Notes under the pieces: model-generated
What the model saw: only the letters and a program-made list of their open reading frames with translations
Database searches by the model: none
What the model was told of the DNA's origin: nothing
Assembly (NCBI GenBank): GCA_030042885.1
Contig: JASHYW010000599.1
Coordinates: 1-6,779, forward strand
Length of the DNA: 6,779 nucleotides
Reading direction: 5' to 3'
Origin: Streptosporangiaceae bacterium
GTDB taxonomy: Bacteria > Actinomycetota > Actinomycetes > Streptosporangiales > Streptosporangiaceae
Position numbers and translations under genes: made by a program
Shown here: piece by piece, positions 5,889 through 6,779 of the stretch
Numbering within the stretch: position 1 is the stretch's first letter
Layout: each line of letters starts with the position of its first letter

Positions 5889-5914
5889 TTACCGCCGCCG
5901 GGCGCGTCCGAAAC
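5889..5914 (-). promoter_or_regulatory. Candidate SigB/SigF-type stress promoter of hsp20
   Basis: On the minus strand GTTT (5914-5911) is followed after 16 nt by CGGTAA (5894-5889). The general-stress sigma consensus in actinobacteria is close to GTTT-N14-17-GGGTAT. The match is GTTT plus GGTA, with two mismatches. Transcription from about 5882 would give a leader of about 77 nt before ATG 5805. Stress-sigma control fits an Hsp20 gene. Confidence 0.35.
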
Positions 5915-5993
5915 GGGCCTTCACACCGCTATGAGGGTTGAGCGAGTCAGCGCGCTGCCACCGCTGGCGGTGGAAGCGGCGCGGCAGCATGAG

Positions 5994-6092
5994 CTACTGT
6001 TCGGTCTCGGCCAGCACTGCGTCTATGCGGGCCTGATCTTCTGCCAGGCGGTGCCGACTGCCAGCCTTCCAGCGTTCTTGACCTCGGAACGA
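5994..6092 (-). pseudogene. C-terminal fragment of a degraded gene
   Basis: On the minus strand an open frame ends at TAG 5996-5994 with the charged helical tail HRLAEDQARIDAVLAETEQ, preceded by ERWKAGS. The frame runs back to a stop at 6141 inside the tRNA-like segment but has no start codon and no ribosome site. It therefore reads as the last 30 or so codons of a gene whose body is missing. Its place next to a tRNA-Arg-like half and phased repeats suggests an integrase or other mobile-element protein, but the tail is too short to assign. Confidence 0.35.
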
Positions 6093-6094
6093 CC

Positions 6095-6476
6095 GTCCGT
6101 CAATGTCCGCTGGCGTCCGCTGGTCGGAGGGAATCGAACCTCAGCCTTCTAATCCGTAGATCAATGGAAAGCGTCCGGCCAGTGCGCCGGAATCCGAATC
6201 CGCACGTCAGCGTCCTGCTCGGTGTCCGGCATAGACGCTATAGTCCAGTGTCGTCCGGTCAGTCCGTGAGAAATCTGTGAGAGATCCCTGCCATAGCAGC
6301 GCCCGCAGTGGTGTCGGCGCGACCCTCGCCGGGCACCTCCCCGCCCGGCCACCACCGGGATGGACTCGCCCACTCCTCCAATCCGCATTAGTGGGCACAT
6401 CGTCCAGGACCGTCCACCGCTGGCCGTGTGCTGGGCCGATATTCCAGAGTTGCCCGCACGGGTCAGTCGTTGTCCA
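6095..6476 (+). repeat. Phased GTCCR pentamers, integrase-arm-like
   Basis: GTCCG starts at 6095, 6105 and 6115 (exact 10-bp phase). GTCCA/GTCCG starts at 6243, 6253 and 6262. GTCCA starts at 6402 and 6412. Further copies start at 6173, 6224 and 6472. One turn of helix between copies puts them on one DNA face, as in arm-type binding sites of tyrosine recombinases or iteron-like arrays. The clusters flank and follow the tRNA-Arg-like half. GTCCG is not rare in high-GC DNA, so the phasing, not the count, is the signal. Confidence 0.45.
6127..6160 (-). pseudogene. tRNA-Arg(ACG)-like 3' half, probable attachment-site scar
   Basis: On the minus strand the sequence reads CTACGGA (6159-6153), an anticodon loop with anticodon ACG. 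It is followed by the 3' stem TTAGA, variable loop, and a T-arm GAGG-TTCGATT-CCCTC (6142-6127). The T-stem lacks one G of a perfect 5-bp pairing, and the bases 5' of the anticodon loop do not pair with TTAGA. No D-arm or 5' acceptor strand is present. Similarity thus starts at the anticodon loop and runs toward the 3' end, as in att sites of integrases that cross over in that loop. It is not a working tRNA. Confidence 0.5.
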
Positions 6477-6556
6477 GCGGCTTGGCAACAGTATTGGCAC
6501 CAGTCACGGGTGGAATGGAGCCGATCCTCCGGCCGCCCGCTTTCCCGGCGTGGCGG
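6263..6556. other. Non-coding stretch before usp
   Basis: I see no supportable gene. A minus-strand frame at 6207-6500 and overlapping plus-strand frames give low-complexity products without recognisable motifs, and they run into the repeat and tRNA-like scar. Within it are the last GTCCA copies and a direct repeat TTGGCA (6482-6487 and 6494-6499, 12-bp period). It is probably eroded element DNA plus the upstream control region of the stress-protein gene. Confidence 0.45.
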
Positions 6557-6609
6557 CCACCCGGGTGGGCGTGATATGACGACCAGGAAAATGACAAGGG
6601 CTAGCCTTT
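6557..6609 (+). promoter_or_regulatory. Candidate promoter and two palindromes upstream of usp
   Basis: CCACCCGGGTGG (6557-6568) is a perfect 12-bp palindrome. AAGGGCTAGCCTTT (6596-6609) is a 14-bp palindrome with one mismatched pair, and it contains TAGCCT (6602-6607), a TANNNT -10 candidate 8 nt before ATG 6616. Transcription would then start close to the ATG. A regulator bound at the second palindrome would cover the -10. No DosR/DevR consensus is seen. Confidence 0.35.
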
Positions 6610-6615
6610 ACCACT

Positions 6616-6779
6616 ATGACCACTGCCCCGCCGCCCGAAGCGTTCTTGCACCTGGTGGTCGGGTATGACGGTTCGCCACCCGCCCGCCGGGCGCTGGAGG
6701 CCGCGATCGTGCTGCTGCACAGCCGGATTGGCCGCATCGACGTCGTGTACGTGGCTCACCTGCCCGGCGCCGGTGTCGA
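6616..6779 (+). CDS. Universal stress protein (UspA family), cut by the window edge
   Basis: Only the first 54 codons are present. After a short Pro-rich start, LHLVVGYDGSPPARRALEAA (11-30) is the first strand and helix of the UspA fold, with the Asp (D18) that contacts adenine in ATP-binding members. VVYVAH (43-48) is the second strand. Whether it has the ATP-binding G-2x-G-9x-G(S/T) motif or two tandem Usp domains cannot be told, as the rest lies outside. No good Shine-Dalgarno precedes ATG 6616 (AAGGG ends 15 nt upstream), which fits the leaderless promoter candidate. Usp proteins in actinobacteria commonly serve in hypoxia, dormancy or stress; the Hsp20 gene nearby agrees with that setting. 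Confidence 0.85.
   Translation, partial: MTTAPPPEAFLHLVVGYDGSPPARRALEAAIVLLHSRIGRIDVVYVAHLPGAGV

Noticed and set aside
5936..5950. TTGAGCGAGTCA as a HAIR (HspR) element upstream of hsp20
   Set aside because: It lacks the CTTGAGT-N7-ACTCAAG arrangement.
5931..6152. 73-codon plus-strand open frame
   Set aside because: It reads through the phased repeats and the tRNA-like segment antisense to the C-terminal fragment, so it is better explained as scar sequence.

Overview
The window is high-GC DNA from an actinobacterium. The evidence is strong GC bias in third codon positions, GTG starts, apparent leaderless promoters, and protein types typical of that phylum (a NuoF-like flavoprotein fused to a three-cysteine ferredoxin, Hsp20, UspA). 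A filamentous or Frankia/Streptosporangiales-type lineage is plausible but cannot be fixed from sequence alone.

Layout. Positions 1-529 hold no convincing gene. The stretch from about 379 to 510 is distinctly AT-richer and carries two inverted repeats and a TATAGT box, so it is the likely promoter region of the main operon. That operon is two genes overlapping by 10 bp. The first (530-2404) is a six-helix ferric-reductase/cytochrome-b-like membrane protein with two spaced histidine pairs and a roughly 390-residue Pro/Gly-rich tail containing about 16 copies of an 8-residue repeat. The second (2395-3993) is a NuoF-like FMN/NADH/Fe-S protein with an SLBB segment and a C-terminal ferredoxin. A YafP-like GNAT acetyltransferase (4041-4517) follows, apparently from its own leaderless promoter.

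Positions 4518-5340 are gene-poor: two tiny ORFs of doubtful reality, several palindromes, and a frameshifted coding remnant on the minus strand. An Hsp20 chaperone (5344-5805, minus) ends at a cluster of GC hairpins and has a stress-sigma-like promoter candidate. Positions 5822-6615 look like the scar of an integrated element: a C-terminal coding fragment, a tRNA-Arg(ACG)-like 3' half starting at the anticodon loop, and GTCCR pentamers phased at about 10 bp. The window ends inside a universal stress protein gene (6616 onward) with two palindromes in its upstream region.

How it may work together (inference): NAD(P)H would reduce FMN in the NuoF-like protein. Electrons would pass through its Fe-S centres and fused ferredoxin to the two b hemes of the membrane partner, whose repeat tail should lie in the cytoplasm and could dock the soluble partner. 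The acceptor is unknown. Hsp20 and UspA nearby suggest a stress or low-oxygen setting, but no DosR/DevR-type box was recognised.
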